Counted from the first letter of the stretch, positions 43,182-52,212 are shown. The stretch: DNA of 64,000 nt from Erythrobacter tepidarius (GCF_002155695.1 NZ_MUYJ01000008.1:107496-171495), one strand, 5' to 3'. A program made the numbers and translations. Notes: generated by a model from the letters alone, not told the origin.

Positions 43182-43277
43182 GTGGCCAAAGTCCATTTCA
43201 TCCGCCCGGACACCCGGTTCCCGCAATCGCGTTCGCGCCGCCGGCCAGTCGATGGCGGCAGAAACATCAGGAGCTGA
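43182..43277 (+). pseudogene. 31-codon ORF ending in an SDR-like C-terminal tail, probable remnant
   Basis: A GTG-initiated frame whose last residues, VDGGRNIRS, copy the SDR end just upstream (VDGGGSIRS); the DNA from 43248 to 43277 matches 43151-43180 closely. The first 22 residues match nothing recognised and are Arg/Pro-rich. This looks like the scar of a lost duplicate SDR gene, retained perhaps because its AGGAG end serves as the ribosome site of the next gene. Confidence 0.5.
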
Positions 43278-43278
43278 C

Positions 43279-44046
43279 ATGCCCGCACAGCCCACCACAC
43301 AACCCGCCACCCGCATCGATGCGCATTTCATCGCCGCGGGCAAGTATCACGACATCGACTACCCGCGGCTCGAGATCCTCAAGCTGCTGGCCGAGCATCC
43401 GCAGATCCGCACCACCGTGGCGGCCGACTATTCGGGGCTGGAGCGGCTCGATGCCTGCCGCTTCCTCATCACCTACACCTGCGATCTGATGCCGACCCCG
43501 GAACAGGCACGGCAGCTGCGCGCCTGGCTGGAAAAGGGCGGCAAGTGGATGGCGCTGCACGGCACCAACGCGATCCTCGTCTTCACCGCCGATGGCCTGG
43601 TCGATGCCCCCGACGAGCGTCCTGACGTGATGGAAATGCTCGGCACGCAGTTCGTCGCGCATCCACCGATCGACAGGTTCCCGGTCGCGGTGGTCAACAA
43701 GGATCACGAGCTGACCCGCGGGATCGCCGACTTCGAAGTGGTGGACGAGCTCTATCTGTCCAGAACCACCGCGCCGATCGAGACGCTGATGCAGACCACC
43801 TTCGAAGGCGAGGCCACCGGCTTTACCCAGAGCCAGTGGCCGAAAACCACCGTGCCTATCGTTTATACGAGGGATATTGGCGCGGGGCGGATCGTTTACA
43901 ATACGCTTGGTCACTGCCGCGGACATTATGACCTGCCCGGCATGGCCGATTTCTACCCGCACAAGGAAATGTGCGCCTGGAATTACGATGTCTATTATGA
44001 GCTGCTGCGGCGCACGATCCGTTGGGCCATGAGAGACGGGGACTGA
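43279..44046 (+). CDS. ThuA-like domain protein (no. 2)
   Basis: A 255-residue ThuA-fold protein: IDAHFIAAGKYHDIDYPRLEIL, FLITYTCDLMPTPEQARQLRAW, KGGKWMALHGTNA and DELYLSRTTAP. It shares the second-half DELYL segment with the copy at 37232 but the two are diverged, so they probably have different partners. The start follows CAGGAG. It lies between an SDR and an acyl-CoA dehydrogenase. The reaction is unknown. Confidence 0.83.
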   Translation: MPAQPTTQPATRIDAHFIAAGKYHDIDYPRLEILKLLAEHPQIRTTVAADYSGLERLDACRFLITYTCDLMPTPEQARQLRAWLEKGGKWMALHGTNAILVFTADGLVDAPDERPDVMEMLGTQFVAHPPIDRFPVAVVNKDHELTRGIADFEVVDELYLSRTTAPIETLMQTTFEGEATGFTQSQWPKTTVPIVYTRDIGAGRIVYNTLGHCRGHYDLPGMADFYPHKEMCAWNYDVYYELLRRTIRWAMRDGD

Positions 44047-44062
44047 ACGGGATCGATACGAC

Positions 44063-45271
44063 ATGGACATGGACTTCTCGCCCGAGGACATCGCCTTCCG
44101 CGAGGAAGTGCGCGCCTTCCTCAAGGACAACCTGCCCGAGCGCCTGCGCATCGGTGCGCGGCGCACGCCCGGCGTCTTCGTCGAGCCCGATATTGGGATG
44201 GAGTGGCACCGTATCCTCTACAAGAAGGGCTGGGTCGCTCCGCACTGGCCCAAGGAGGACGGCGGAACGGGGTGGACCCCGACGCAGAAGTTCATTTTCG
44301 AAAAGGAATGTGCGCTTGCCGGCGCACCGGCGCTGGCGATCCTCGGCCTGCGCCTCGTCGGCCCGGTGATCTGCGAATTCGGCACGCCCGAACAGAAGGC
44401 GCGGTTCCTGCCGAGGATCCTGTCGGGCGAAGACTACTGGTGTCAGGGCTATTCCGAGCCCGGTTCCGGCTCCGACCTCGCCAGTCTGAAAACGGCGGCG
44501 CGGCGGGAGGGTGACGAATATGTCATCAACGGATCGAAGATCTGGACCACCCACGCGCATCACGCCAACTGGATCTTCGCCCTCGTGCGCACCGATGCGA
44601 GCGTGAAGAAGCAGCAGGGGATCAGCTTCCTGCTGGTGCCGATGGATCAGCCGGGCATCGAAGTGACCCCGATCTATTCGATGTCGGGCGATCACGAGGT
44701 CAACGCGGTGTTCTTCACCGACGCGCGCACCCCGGTGTGCAACCGCATCGGCGAGGAAGGCCAGGGCTGGACCATCGCCAAGTTCCTGCTCGAAAACGAG
44801 CGCGGCGGATCCTGCTTCGCCCCGCGCCTGCTGCAGAGCATCGAGCGGCTGGAGACGCTCGCCCAGACCCAACCCTCGGGCGTCAACGGCGCGATCGCGC
44901 ATGATCCGCGCTTCCGCGACCGGCTCGCCCGGGTCAGGCTGGAGGCCGAGGCACTGGAGGTGACCGAGCTGCGCATCCTCGCCCAACTGGCCAAGGGGCA
45001 TGCGCCGGGCCCGCAGACCTCGCTGGTCAAGCTGCTGAGCGCGAATATCGGCCAGAAGGTCGACACGCTGCGGCTCGAATTGCTCGGCCCCGATGCGCTG
45101 CAACTGCCGCTCGAACGCCCGCTCTACGGCAACGAGGCGCCCGAGCCGGTGGGGAGCGAATATGCCCAGACCGCGATGGGCAGATATCTCAACAACCGCG
45201 CCTCGACCATCTTCGGCGGTTCGGATGAGGTGCAGAAGAACATCATCGCCAAGACCGTGCTGGGTCTGTGA
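44063..45271 (+). CDS. Acyl-CoA dehydrogenase family protein
   Basis: A 402-residue flavoprotein with the motifs GYSEPGSGSDLASLKTAARR and DEYVINGSKIWTTHAHHANW. The C-terminal loop is STIFGGSDEVQKNIIAK, where Gly replaces the catalytic Glu of the YEGT motif, as in the large group of IFGGS-type dehydrogenases that act on bulky CoA esters. It may pair with the short protein encoded at 39728. A hairpin terminator candidate follows. Confidence 0.91.
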   Translation: MDMDFSPEDIAFREEVRAFLKDNLPERLRIGARRTPGVFVEPDIGMEWHRILYKKGWVAPHWPKEDGGTGWTPTQKFIFEKECALAGAPALAILGLRLVGPVICEFGTPEQKARFLPRILSGEDYWCQGYSEPGSGSDLASLKTAARREGDEYVINGSKIWTTHAHHANWIFALVRTDASVKKQQGISFLLVPMDQPGIEVTPIYSMSGDHEVNAVFFTDARTPVCNRIGEEGQGWTIAKFLLENERGGSCFAPRLLQSIERLETLAQTQPSGVNGAIAHDPRFRDRLARVRLEAEALEVTELRILAQLAKGHAPGPQTSLVKLLSANIGQKVDTLRLELLGPDALQLPLERPLYGNEAPEPVGSEYAQTAMGRYLNNRASTIFGGSDEVQKNIIAKTVLGL

Positions 45272-45278
45272 CACGGCG

Positions 45279-45300
45279 CTTCCTCGCCACGGCGAGGAAG
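45279..45300 (+). terminator. Perfect 10-bp hairpin after the acyl-CoA dehydrogenase
   Basis: CTTCCTCGCC and GGCGAGGAAG form a 10-bp stem with a two-base loop (AC), starting eight bases after the stop codon. No T tract follows; it may be a factor-dependent terminator or a mRNA-protecting stem. Confidence 0.55.
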
Positions 45301-45406
45301 GAAACAAGGAAGCGATCCAAAGACCAGGGCGCGCTGGCGCGGTCACGTTTGCCATGGCGCCGCCGCCCCGGGCGGCCCGCAAGGACGAAAAGCATAGGAG
45401 ACCGAG

Positions 45407-46306
45407 ATGGACGTATCGAAGCTGATGTTCCGCGAAGGCCTGATGGCGGGCCAACGGATCCTCGTTACCGGCGGCGGCACCGGTCTCGGGCGGGAAATGT
45501 CAGAGGCCTTTCTCAAGCTCGGCGCAACGGTCTATATCTGCGGCCGGCGGCAGTGCAAGCTCGACGAGACGGTGGCCGAACTCACCGCACTGCACGGCGG
45601 CAAGATCGTTGGCCACGCCTGCGACATCCGTGATCCCGAAGCCATCCATGCCATGGTTGATACGATCTGGGCCGATGGCGGGGCGCTGACCGGCGTGGTC
45701 AACAACGCCGCAGGCAATTTCATCAGCCGCACCGAAGACCTGTCCGTAAACGGTTTCAACGCGATTGCCGACATCGTGATGCGCGGCACCTTCTACGTCA
45801 CGCTCGACATCGGCAAGCGGCTGATTGCCGAGAAGAAGAAGGCCAGCTTCCTCTCGATCCTCACCACTTGGGTGTGGTCTGGCAGCGCCTTCGTGGTGCC
45901 CTCGGCCATGTCCAAGACCGCGATCAACGCCATGACCCAGAGCCTTGCGACCGAGTGGGGCCGCTATGGCCTCAGGTTCAACGCCATCGCTCCGGGGCTT
46001 TTCCCGACCAAGGGGATGAGCGCGCGCCTCCACCCCGGCGGCGCGGGCGGCAATTCGGGCAATAACCTCAACCCCATGGGCCGCGCGGGCGAGATGCATG
46101 AACTCGCCAACCTCGCGGTGTTCCTGATGGCGCCGGGCGCGGAATATGTGAACGGCCAGACCATCGCGATCGACGGCGCGGGCTTCCAGGCCAATGGCGG
46201 CACCTTCTATCCGATGCTCCACGCACTGGGCGATGCCGAATGGGAACAGCTGCGCGCGATGATCAAGGGCACCAACGAAAAGGACAAGGCCGAAAGAAGC
46301 GTCTAG
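45407..46306 (+). CDS. SDR of 2,4-dienoyl-CoA reductase type
   Basis: A 299-residue SDR. TGGGTGLGREM near residue 21 and NNAAGNF near 99 are standard. The catalytic motif, usually YxxxK, reads SAMSK in FVVPSAMSKTAIN, the pattern of 2,4-dienoyl-CoA reductases, where Tyr is not at this place. The length also fits that group. It would reduce a dienoyl-CoA with NADPH during beta-oxidation of an unsaturated acid. It converges with the acyl-CoA synthetase at 46416. Confidence 0.9.
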   Translation: MDVSKLMFREGLMAGQRILVTGGGTGLGREMSEAFLKLGATVYICGRRQCKLDETVAELTALHGGKIVGHACDIRDPEAIHAMVDTIWADGGALTGVVNNAAGNFISRTEDLSVNGFNAIADIVMRGTFYVTLDIGKRLIAEKKKASFLSILTTWVWSGSAFVVPSAMSKTAINAMTQSLATEWGRYGLRFNAIAPGLFPTKGMSARLHPGGAGGNSGNNLNPMGRAGEMHELANLAVFLMAPGAEYVNGQTIAIDGAGFQANGGTFYPMLHALGDAEWEQLRAMIKGTNEKDKAERSV

Positions 46307-46415
46307 ATCGCGCAGGCGCCTTCGCGCCTTCGTCCTCGCGGCCATTCCTTCGCTTCGGAACAGACCGGTGCGGGCGGGCAATCGCCCGTGCGGGCCTGCG
46401 GCCCCTTGTCCGGCA

Positions 46416-48047
46416 CTAACCGGCAGCGTCTGCAAGCGCCTGTGCGGTCTTGTAATCGGGCTTGCCGTTGTTGAGCCGCAGCGACTTGTCGGTGAGCACG
46501 TAAAGGCGCGGGATCTTGTAGCCGGCCAGGCCTGCGCGGGCATGGGCGTCGAGTCCAGCCTCGTCGACTGTGCCCTCGGTTTGCACCACCGCCACCACCT
46601 TGCGCCCGAAGCGCGGGTCGGGAAGGCTCACCACGCGCACGTCCTTGACCCCGGGGTGTTCGAACAGCACCGCTTCGACTTCCTCGGGAAAGACCTTCTC
46701 GCCACCTGTATTGATGCACATGTTGTCGCGGCCGATGAATTCAAGCGTGCCGTCAGAAGCCCAGCGCGCGCGGTCGCCGGTCATTAGCCAGCGCTTGCCG
46801 TCGATCACCGGAAAGGTCTGCGCGTTCTTCTCGTCCTCGCCGAGATAGCCCAAAGGCAGCGGACCGGTGCGCGCGACAATGCCAATGCCCTCGGTGCCGG
46901 GGGGAATCTCCTTGAGGTTCTCGTCGAACAGCCTGGTCTCGCGGCCGGGCAAGGGCTGGAACTTGCCCCCGCCGGTCGAGCCTTGGGCGGTGGTGATGAC
47001 GATGCCGGTGCCCGAGCTTTCCGAGGAACCCAGCGCATCGACAATCGTCAGCGTGGGGTGGTGCGCGATCAGGCGTGCCTTGAGCGCGGGTGAGAACACC
47101 GCGCCCGACGAGGTGATGGTGCGCAGCGAGGCCAGCACCTGCGCCGCATCGCCGCGCGCATCGAGCCGGTCGGCAAGCGGCAGGGCGAAGGCGTCACCGA
47201 CGATGAAGATCCCGCGCGCCTTGAGGCGCTTGACCTCGTCGAGCGCGAGGTCGGCGTCGAACTTCGGCCCCGGCAGCAGCGCCAGCGTGCCGCCCTTGAG
47301 CAGGTGGATGACCGCGGTGAACTGCCCGGCCCCGTGCATCAGCGGGCTGAGCAGCAGCAGGGGCGAGGTGCTGGCGGGGTGCTCGGGTCCGATGCGAACG
47401 GCCTCGGCCACCTGTTCGGCAAGGCTTTGTGTCACCAGCGGCGGGGTACCCGGCGGGCGCTGCCACACCCCGATACTGAACGCGCCCCAGGCCTGATCCA
47501 TCGGCCACATCACCGCCTTGGGCATCCCGGTGGTGCCGCCGGTCGCGGTCAGGAACAGGGCTTGCGGATCGTCATGGATCGCAAATCCGTCCGGCACGGG
47601 GCTGCCGCACAGCGCCGCCCACTCCGCTGTGCCGACATCCACCGTCAGCGTCCCCTGCGGCATCGCCCCGCGTGCGATTTCGGCAAAGTCGCTCTCGGTA
47701 AACAGCGCCTTGAGGCCGAAGCGGGTGAAGATGTCTGCCAGTTCGCGGGCCTTGTAGTGGTAGTTCACATTGATCGGCACCACCCCCGCCTTCACGCAGC
47801 CAAAATAGGCGAGCAGGTATTCGGGCGTGTTGCGCAGCATCTGTCCGGCGATGTCCCCGGGCCGCAATCCGCGGGCGACGAGACCCGCGGCGATCCGGTC
47901 GGTCAGCGCGTCCAGCTCGCCCCAGCAAACCACGCGATCCCCGTGCACCAGGGCCGGACGGTCTGCGGGGATTGCCCCTGCCAGCGCCTTGAGCACCATC
48001 CCGAAATTCGCGCCCGTAAAACCCGTCACCGCAATCTCCTTCATCAA
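46416..48047 (-). CDS. Acyl-CoA synthetase (AMP-dependent ligase, no. 2; FadD19-like motif)
   Basis: A 543-residue adenylate-forming ligase. The phosphate-binding motif reads TATGGTTGMPKAVMWP instead of the common SGTTGxPKG; TGGTTGMPKxVMW is the style of actinobacterial FadD17/FadD19 side-chain ligases. The A8 region (RDNMCINTGGEKVFPEEVE) and lysine motif (NNGKPDYK) are present. This supports activation of a bulky, possibly steroid-like acid. The start is at one of two adjacent Met codons. It diverges from the LuxR-type gene at 48160, with a dyad operator between. Confidence 0.88.
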   Translation of the reverse strand: MMKEIAVTGFTGANFGMVLKALAGAIPADRPALVHGDRVVCWGELDALTDRIAAGLVARGLRPGDIAGQMLRNTPEYLLAYFGCVKAGVVPINVNYHYKARELADIFTRFGLKALFTESDFAEIARGAMPQGTLTVDVGTAEWAALCGSPVPDGFAIHDDPQALFLTATGGTTGMPKAVMWPMDQAWGAFSIGVWQRPPGTPPLVTQSLAEQVAEAVRIGPEHPASTSPLLLLSPLMHGAGQFTAVIHLLKGGTLALLPGPKFDADLALDEVKRLKARGIFIVGDAFALPLADRLDARGDAAQVLASLRTITSSGAVFSPALKARLIAHHPTLTIVDALGSSESSGTGIVITTAQGSTGGGKFQPLPGRETRLFDENLKEIPPGTEGIGIVARTGPLPLGYLGEDEKNAQTFPVIDGKRWLMTGDRARWASDGTLEFIGRDNMCINTGGEKVFPEEVEAVLFEHPGVKDVRVVSLPDPRFGRKVVAVVQTEGTVDEAGLDAHARAGLAGYKIPRLYVLTDKSLRLNNGKPDYKTAQALADAAG

Positions 48048-48087
48048 AATCGCTAGCCCCCCCGCCGGCCTCTTTCCCCTAGGTAAA

Positions 48088-48107
48088 TTGGCAGGACATC
48101 CTGCAAA
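48088..48107. promoter_or_regulatory. lux-box-like dyad between FadD-like and LuxR-type genes
   Basis: The 20-mer TTGGCAGGACATCCTGCAAA is a near-perfect palindrome; the inner GCAGGA-CA-TCCTGC is perfect. Its length and symmetry suit a LuxR-type dimer. It lies 41 bases from the ligase start and 53 from the regulator start, so it could control both, including autoregulation. Binding by the adjacent regulator is inference. Confidence 0.6.
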
Positions 48108-48159
48108 ATTGCGCTAGAGTAGGTTTGCGGGAGAACAAACGAGAGGAGCGAGTCTGACA

Positions 48160-48969
48160 ATGGCTAATAATGTTGTCGAGCTGCGGACGCCGCAAGGTCG
48201 CGAATCCCTTAACCAATTGCTCGATTCGGTCACCATCACCTGCCCGGAGGACATCCACGATGCCGCGGTGAACCTCGCGCGAATCGCACAGGAGCGCGGG
48301 ATGCAGATCGCGGTGTGCGACGACATCTCCTCCAAGGAGCCGATGGTCGATGCCGATGGCACGATCCTCAACGCCGACATCTTCCGCTGGCTCGATGACG
48401 GGGCGCGCTGGTGGGAGGATCATCGCCTCGCGCTGCATTCCCCCCTGCCGCGCGCCTGCCGCTATGAAAGCGAGCCGTTCTGGGTCAACCGCCACGGCTT
48501 CAACACCCGTTGGCGCAACCACTACCTGGCCGAGATCGACCTCAGCGATTTCGAGAGGCGGGCGCTGTGCAAGGCCGCGATCGTGATCCCGACGCACCTG
48601 CCCTTCGGCCAGATTTCGGCCTCGAGCTTCATCTCGATGGACCGCAACAAGGAAGACCTCTCGGCCGAATTCGCCGAATATGGCGCGCTGTTCGCGATGG
48701 TCACCCGCTGCTTCGTCGCCGGTTACGTGCAGGCCAACCGCACCAAGCGGCGCATCCCGTCCGACTGCGTGCTCTCCAAGCGCGAGGTCGAGTGCCTGCG
48801 CTGGGCAGCGATCGGCAAGACCGACAAGGAGATCAGCATGATCCTCAACCGGTCGCACGCCACGATCCGCTACCACATCCACCGCGCGGGCGAGAAACTG
48901 GATTCGGTGAACCGCGCGCAGACGATCTTCAAGGCCGGTCAGCTCGGGTATCTGGGGGCGAGCGATTGA
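48160..48969 (+). CDS. LuxR family transcriptional regulator
   Basis: A 269-residue regulator. The C-terminal LuxR helix-turn-helix spans about residues 203-262 (LSKREVECLRWAAIGKTDKEISMILNRS, then the recognition helix ATIRYHIHRAGEKL). The N-terminal 180 residues resemble an autoinducer-binding-like fold, with tryptophan/tyrosine-rich segments, but quorum signal ligands cannot be assumed and a pathway metabolite is likely. It is the only transcription factor in the catabolic region, so it is the main candidate for its control. A 9-bp hairpin follows the stop. Confidence 0.88.
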   Translation: MANNVVELRTPQGRESLNQLLDSVTITCPEDIHDAAVNLARIAQERGMQIAVCDDISSKEPMVDADGTILNADIFRWLDDGARWWEDHRLALHSPLPRACRYESEPFWVNRHGFNTRWRNHYLAEIDLSDFERRALCKAAIVIPTHLPFGQISASSFISMDRNKEDLSAEFAEYGALFAMVTRCFVAGYVQANRTKRRIPSDCVLSKREVECLRWAAIGKTDKEISMILNRSHATIRYHIHRAGEKLDSVNRAQTIFKAGQLGYLGASD

Positions 48970-48972
48970 TTG

Positions 48973-48992
48973 CGTGCCCGCCTGCGGGCACG
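48973..48992 (+). terminator. Hairpin terminator candidate after the LuxR-type gene
   Basis: CGTGCCCGC and GCGGGCACG form a 9-bp perfect stem with a two-base loop, four bases after the stop codon. There is no T tract. Confidence 0.5.
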
Positions 48993-49275
48993 TCCCCGGT
49001 GAGCCATTGTTGCCCTACCGCTTCGCTACTTGAGGGCACGCTCCCTCCGCTTCGCTACGGAGCACCTGCGGCGCGCGTCGTGCGCTCGCGGTCGCTGCGC
49101 GACCGATAGCTGCGCGGTGTCGATGACGAGTGCTGGCTCGGGCCACAGGCGTCGCGCGGCCGAACGGGCGCCCGCAGCGCAAGCGAAGCTAAACAGCCGC
49201 AGGCTGGACACCCGACCTTCAGGCTGCATGAGCTAGGATCGCGCGCGCCGGATGGCGTGCGGAAAACAAGGGATC
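48993..49275. repeat. Intergenic region with CCGCTTCGCTAC direct repeats
   Basis: No gene recognised. Two copies of CCGCTTCGCTAC lie at 49018-49029 and 49047-49058, and the second sits in a GCTCC ... GGAGC stem. A related CCGCTCCGCTAC occurs near 53410. Such short repeats look like a dispersed intergenic element of the genome. Confidence 0.45.
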
Positions 49276-49812
49276 CTAGCCCAGCTTCCTCAACGGCTCG
49301 CTGCCGTCCCAGCCGATCCCGGCGGCCTTGATCATCCCGAACAGGTCGGGGCCGTCCTTGGCCTGCTCGAGCAGCTCCACCAGCGTCCCCGGACCACCCC
49401 CGGCATCGACATAGATCGCCTTGCTGGTGCCGAAGGTGCCTTCGAGCATCACCTCGGCCCCTTCCGCCTCGCAAATGCGCCGCGCGTGGGCGATATCATC
49501 GACCAGAAGGCACACATGGTGCAGCCCGTTGCCGGTCGCCCCGTAATCCCCGGTATAGATCGAGGGGTGATTGTCGCGCGGGCGGATCAGCTCGATCTGC
49601 AAGTCGCCCCAATAGGCCAGCGCCAGATCGAACACCGCTTGCGTAGGCTCGCCCCGGTATTTCATCCCGTCGAGGTGAATGCCCTCGATGATGAAGAACG
49701 GCCCGATCCCCATGACCTTGGTCCAGTGCTGCACAGCCGCATCGAAATCCTCCGGCACGAAGGCCAACTGCATGATTTCGCCCAAGGCGGCGATCTTTCC
49801 CGGCAAGCCCAT
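49276..49812 (-). CDS. VOC family protein (no. 2)
   Basis: A 178-residue glyoxalase-fold protein with two modules: IMQLAFVPEDFDAAVQHWTKVMGIGPFF and GLHHVCLLVDDIAHARRICEAEG, ending GPGTLVELLEQAKDG. The His and Glu in metal positions (HHV, LVELL) are present. It is similar to methylmalonyl-CoA epimerase-like proteins found in aromatic and steroid clusters. The start follows GAGAGGAAG; longer upstream frames are shadows. It diverges from the Rieske gene at 49936. Confidence 0.86.
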   Translation of the reverse strand: MGLPGKIAALGEIMQLAFVPEDFDAAVQHWTKVMGIGPFFIIEGIHLDGMKYRGEPTQAVFDLALAYWGDLQIELIRPRDNHPSIYTGDYGATGNGLHHVCLLVDDIAHARRICEAEGAEVMLEGTFGTSKAIYVDAGGGPGTLVELLEQAKDGPDLFGMIKAAGIGWDGSEPLRKLG

Positions 49813-49935
49813 CTTCCTCTCCAATCCGATAGTGTGCCCGTCCTGCAAAGCTGTGTGATATTCTTTCGCCGAGACACTGCACAAAGTGCGAGGACGACAG
49901 GCCAGTTCGCCTCCGATGAGGACCGGAAAAGCACG

Positions 49936-51363
49936 ATGAACGAGATCAAGGATATTGCCCGCGAAGACCGCTGCCCGGGAATCAGCTATACCGATATGCT
50001 GAATGGCGACACCCGCCGTCCGCCGGACTACCTGTTCAAGGAATCCACCATCGAGATGGGCGACGAACCGCTGCCGGTGATGCCTTACATCTCGGAGGAA
50101 TTCGCCCGCCTCGAACGCGAGAAGATGTGGCCCAACGTCTGGCTCTTCGCCGCGCGCGAGGACGAATTGCCCGATCCCGGCGACAGCGTGGTGTTCGACA
50201 TTGCCGGCAAAAGCTTCCTGCTGATCCGGCAGAAGGATGGCAGCGTCAAGGCGTTCTACAATGCCTGTCTGCATCGCGGCCGCAAGCTGCGGACCGAAAG
50301 CGGCAACTCGGTGCAGCTGCGCTGCCCGTTCCATGGTTTCACCTGGCGCAATGACGGCTCGCTCAAGGAAATCCCCTGCGCGTGGGACTTCAAGCACCTC
50401 GAAGGCAAGAACATGGACCTGCCACAGGCGCGCGTCGAATTGTGGCAGGGCTTCGTGATGATCACCGAGAACCACAGCCTGCCCGATTTCAAGACCTGGC
50501 TGGGCGAGCCGGCGAGCCATTACGAGCGTTACGACTTCGAAAACCGCTATACCGGCATGTGGGTGCAAAAGCGCATTCCGGCCAACTGGAAGGCCACCGC
50601 CGAGGCCTTCATGGAAGCATGGCATTCGATCACCACGCACCCGCAGCTGCTCGCCTTCCTGGGCGATGCCAATACGCGCTATGATCTGATCGGCGATCAT
50701 TTCAACCGCGCGATCACGCCTTCAGGCGTGCTCAGCCCGCACGTGAAGGGCAAGAACTCGGACTACGTGCTGGAGAAGATGAACGAATTCTCCGGCGGCC
50801 AGGACGCGCGCACCAACCGCCGCTTCTCGGCCAGCGAAGGCCCGGGGGAAGGCTACGAGGCCGATGATCCGCTTGGCGCGCGCAAGCTGCTGGCCGAGGC
50901 CGGCCGCAAGGGCTTTGCCGAACAGTACGGCTATGACTATTCCGATGCCTCGGACACCGAGATCCTCGACAATTTCACCTACAATATCTTCCCCAATTTT
51001 TCGCCGTGGATCGGTTTCCTGCCGACGCTGGTGTACCGCTGGCTGCCGGGCGACACGCCCGACTGGTGCATCATGGAAATCCGTCTGCTGTTCCCCACGC
51101 CCAAGGGCCAGCCGCGTCCGCGCGCCGTGCCGCCGACCTATATTCCGGATGATCAGCCCTTCGCCTGGGCCAAGGATCTGATGGGCCCGCAGCTTGCCAA
51201 CGTGTTCGATCAGGACTTGTCCAACTTGCCCTATGTCCAGGAAGGCATGAAGGCGCTGAAGGACGGGATGATGGAGCTGGGCCACTATCAGGACAGCCGC
51301 GTGCGGCATTTCCAGCGGACGCTGATGAAATATGTGAACGGGGAACTGCCTGCGGCTAGATAG
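49936..51363 (+). CDS. Rieske non-heme iron oxygenase, alpha subunit (no. 4)
   Basis: A 475-residue Rieske oxygenase, the longest of the four. Cluster ligands are Cys111, His113, Cys130 and His133 (CLHRG, CPFHGF with Phe in place of Tyr/Trp). The mononuclear iron histidines are His230 and His235 in EAWHSITTHP. A central insertion (about residues 285-335) is hydrophilic. It probably acts on a different intermediate from the others. An SDR follows six bases after the stop, as would suit dehydrogenation of a hydroxylated or diol product. Confidence 0.92.
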   Translation: MNEIKDIAREDRCPGISYTDMLNGDTRRPPDYLFKESTIEMGDEPLPVMPYISEEFARLEREKMWPNVWLFAAREDELPDPGDSVVFDIAGKSFLLIRQKDGSVKAFYNACLHRGRKLRTESGNSVQLRCPFHGFTWRNDGSLKEIPCAWDFKHLEGKNMDLPQARVELWQGFVMITENHSLPDFKTWLGEPASHYERYDFENRYTGMWVQKRIPANWKATAEAFMEAWHSITTHPQLLAFLGDANTRYDLIGDHFNRAITPSGVLSPHVKGKNSDYVLEKMNEFSGGQDARTNRRFSASEGPGEGYEADDPLGARKLLAEAGRKGFAEQYGYDYSDASDTEILDNFTYNIFPNFSPWIGFLPTLVYRWLPGDTPDWCIMEIRLLFPTPKGQPRPRAVPPTYIPDDQPFAWAKDLMGPQLANVFDQDLSNLPYVQEGMKALKDGMMELGHYQDSRVRHFQRTLMKYVNGELPAAR

Positions 51364-51369
51364 ACTGCC

Positions 51370-52122
51370 ATGGGCTTTTCCTTCGATCTTCGCGGGCGCA
51401 CCGCGCTCGTCAGCGGCGCATCCTCGGGCCTTGGCACGCGGTTCGGGCGCATTCTTGCGGCGAGCGGCGCGAATGTCGCGCTCGGCGCACGGCGGGCGGA
51501 CCGGCTGGCGGCTCTTGCAGCCGAGATCGGCGCCGCCGCCGTCGCGGTGCCGATGGATGTCGCGCGCGAGGCGGACATCATCGCCGGATTCGACGCGGCC
51601 GAAGCGGCCTTCGGGCCGGTCGACACCGTCATCGCCAATGCCGGGGTCGACGGCGCCGGCATGGCCACCGCCATCTCCGAAGCGGAGATCGAGCAGACCC
51701 TCGCGATCAACCTCAAGGGTGCGATCCTGACCGCGCGCGAGGGCGCAAGGCGGATGATGGCCCACGGCATCACCAGCGGACGGATCGTGCTGATCGCCTC
51801 GATCACCGCCTTCGAGCCTTCGCCCGGCCTTGTCGCCTATGCCGCGAGCAAGGCGGGTGTGGTGCAGGCCGGACGCACGCTGGCGCGCGAATGGGCGCGC
51901 GCGGGCATCAACGTCAACACCGTCTCGCCCGGCTACATCCGCACCGCGATCAACGATGCCTGGTTCGACACCGAAGGCGGCAAGAAGCAGATCGCGCGCT
52001 TTCCGAGGCGCCGGTTGATGGGAGAGGAGGGGCTGGATGCGATGATCCTGTTCCTGTGCTCGGACGCGAGCGAGTTCGTGACCGGCGCGGATTTCGTCCT
52101 CGACGACGGGCAGACGCTGTGA
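51370..52122 (+). CDS. SDR family oxidoreductase
   Basis: A 250-residue classical SDR. SGASSGLGTRFG lies near residue 15, NAGVDG near 86, Ser in VLIASITAFE, Tyr/Lys in YAASK, and a C-terminal ADFVLDDGQTL. It is coupled to the Rieske gene and would oxidise its product, as diol dehydrogenases do. It is followed after 90 bases by a TIM-barrel protein. Confidence 0.9.
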   Translation: MGFSFDLRGRTALVSGASSGLGTRFGRILAASGANVALGARRADRLAALAAEIGAAAVAVPMDVAREADIIAGFDAAEAAFGPVDTVIANAGVDGAGMATAISEAEIEQTLAINLKGAILTAREGARRMMAHGITSGRIVLIASITAFEPSPGLVAYAASKAGVVQAGRTLAREWARAGINVNTVSPGYIRTAINDAWFDTEGGKKQIARFPRRRLMGEEGLDAMILFLCSDASEFVTGADFVLDDGQTL

Positions 52123-52212
52123 TGCCTTGCCGGTTCAGACCGAAGCGAACCGGATCGCACGCTCAGGCATTGCGCGCGCAGCCTCGCGCCGGCTTTTCCG
52201 GAGAGGCGCAGC

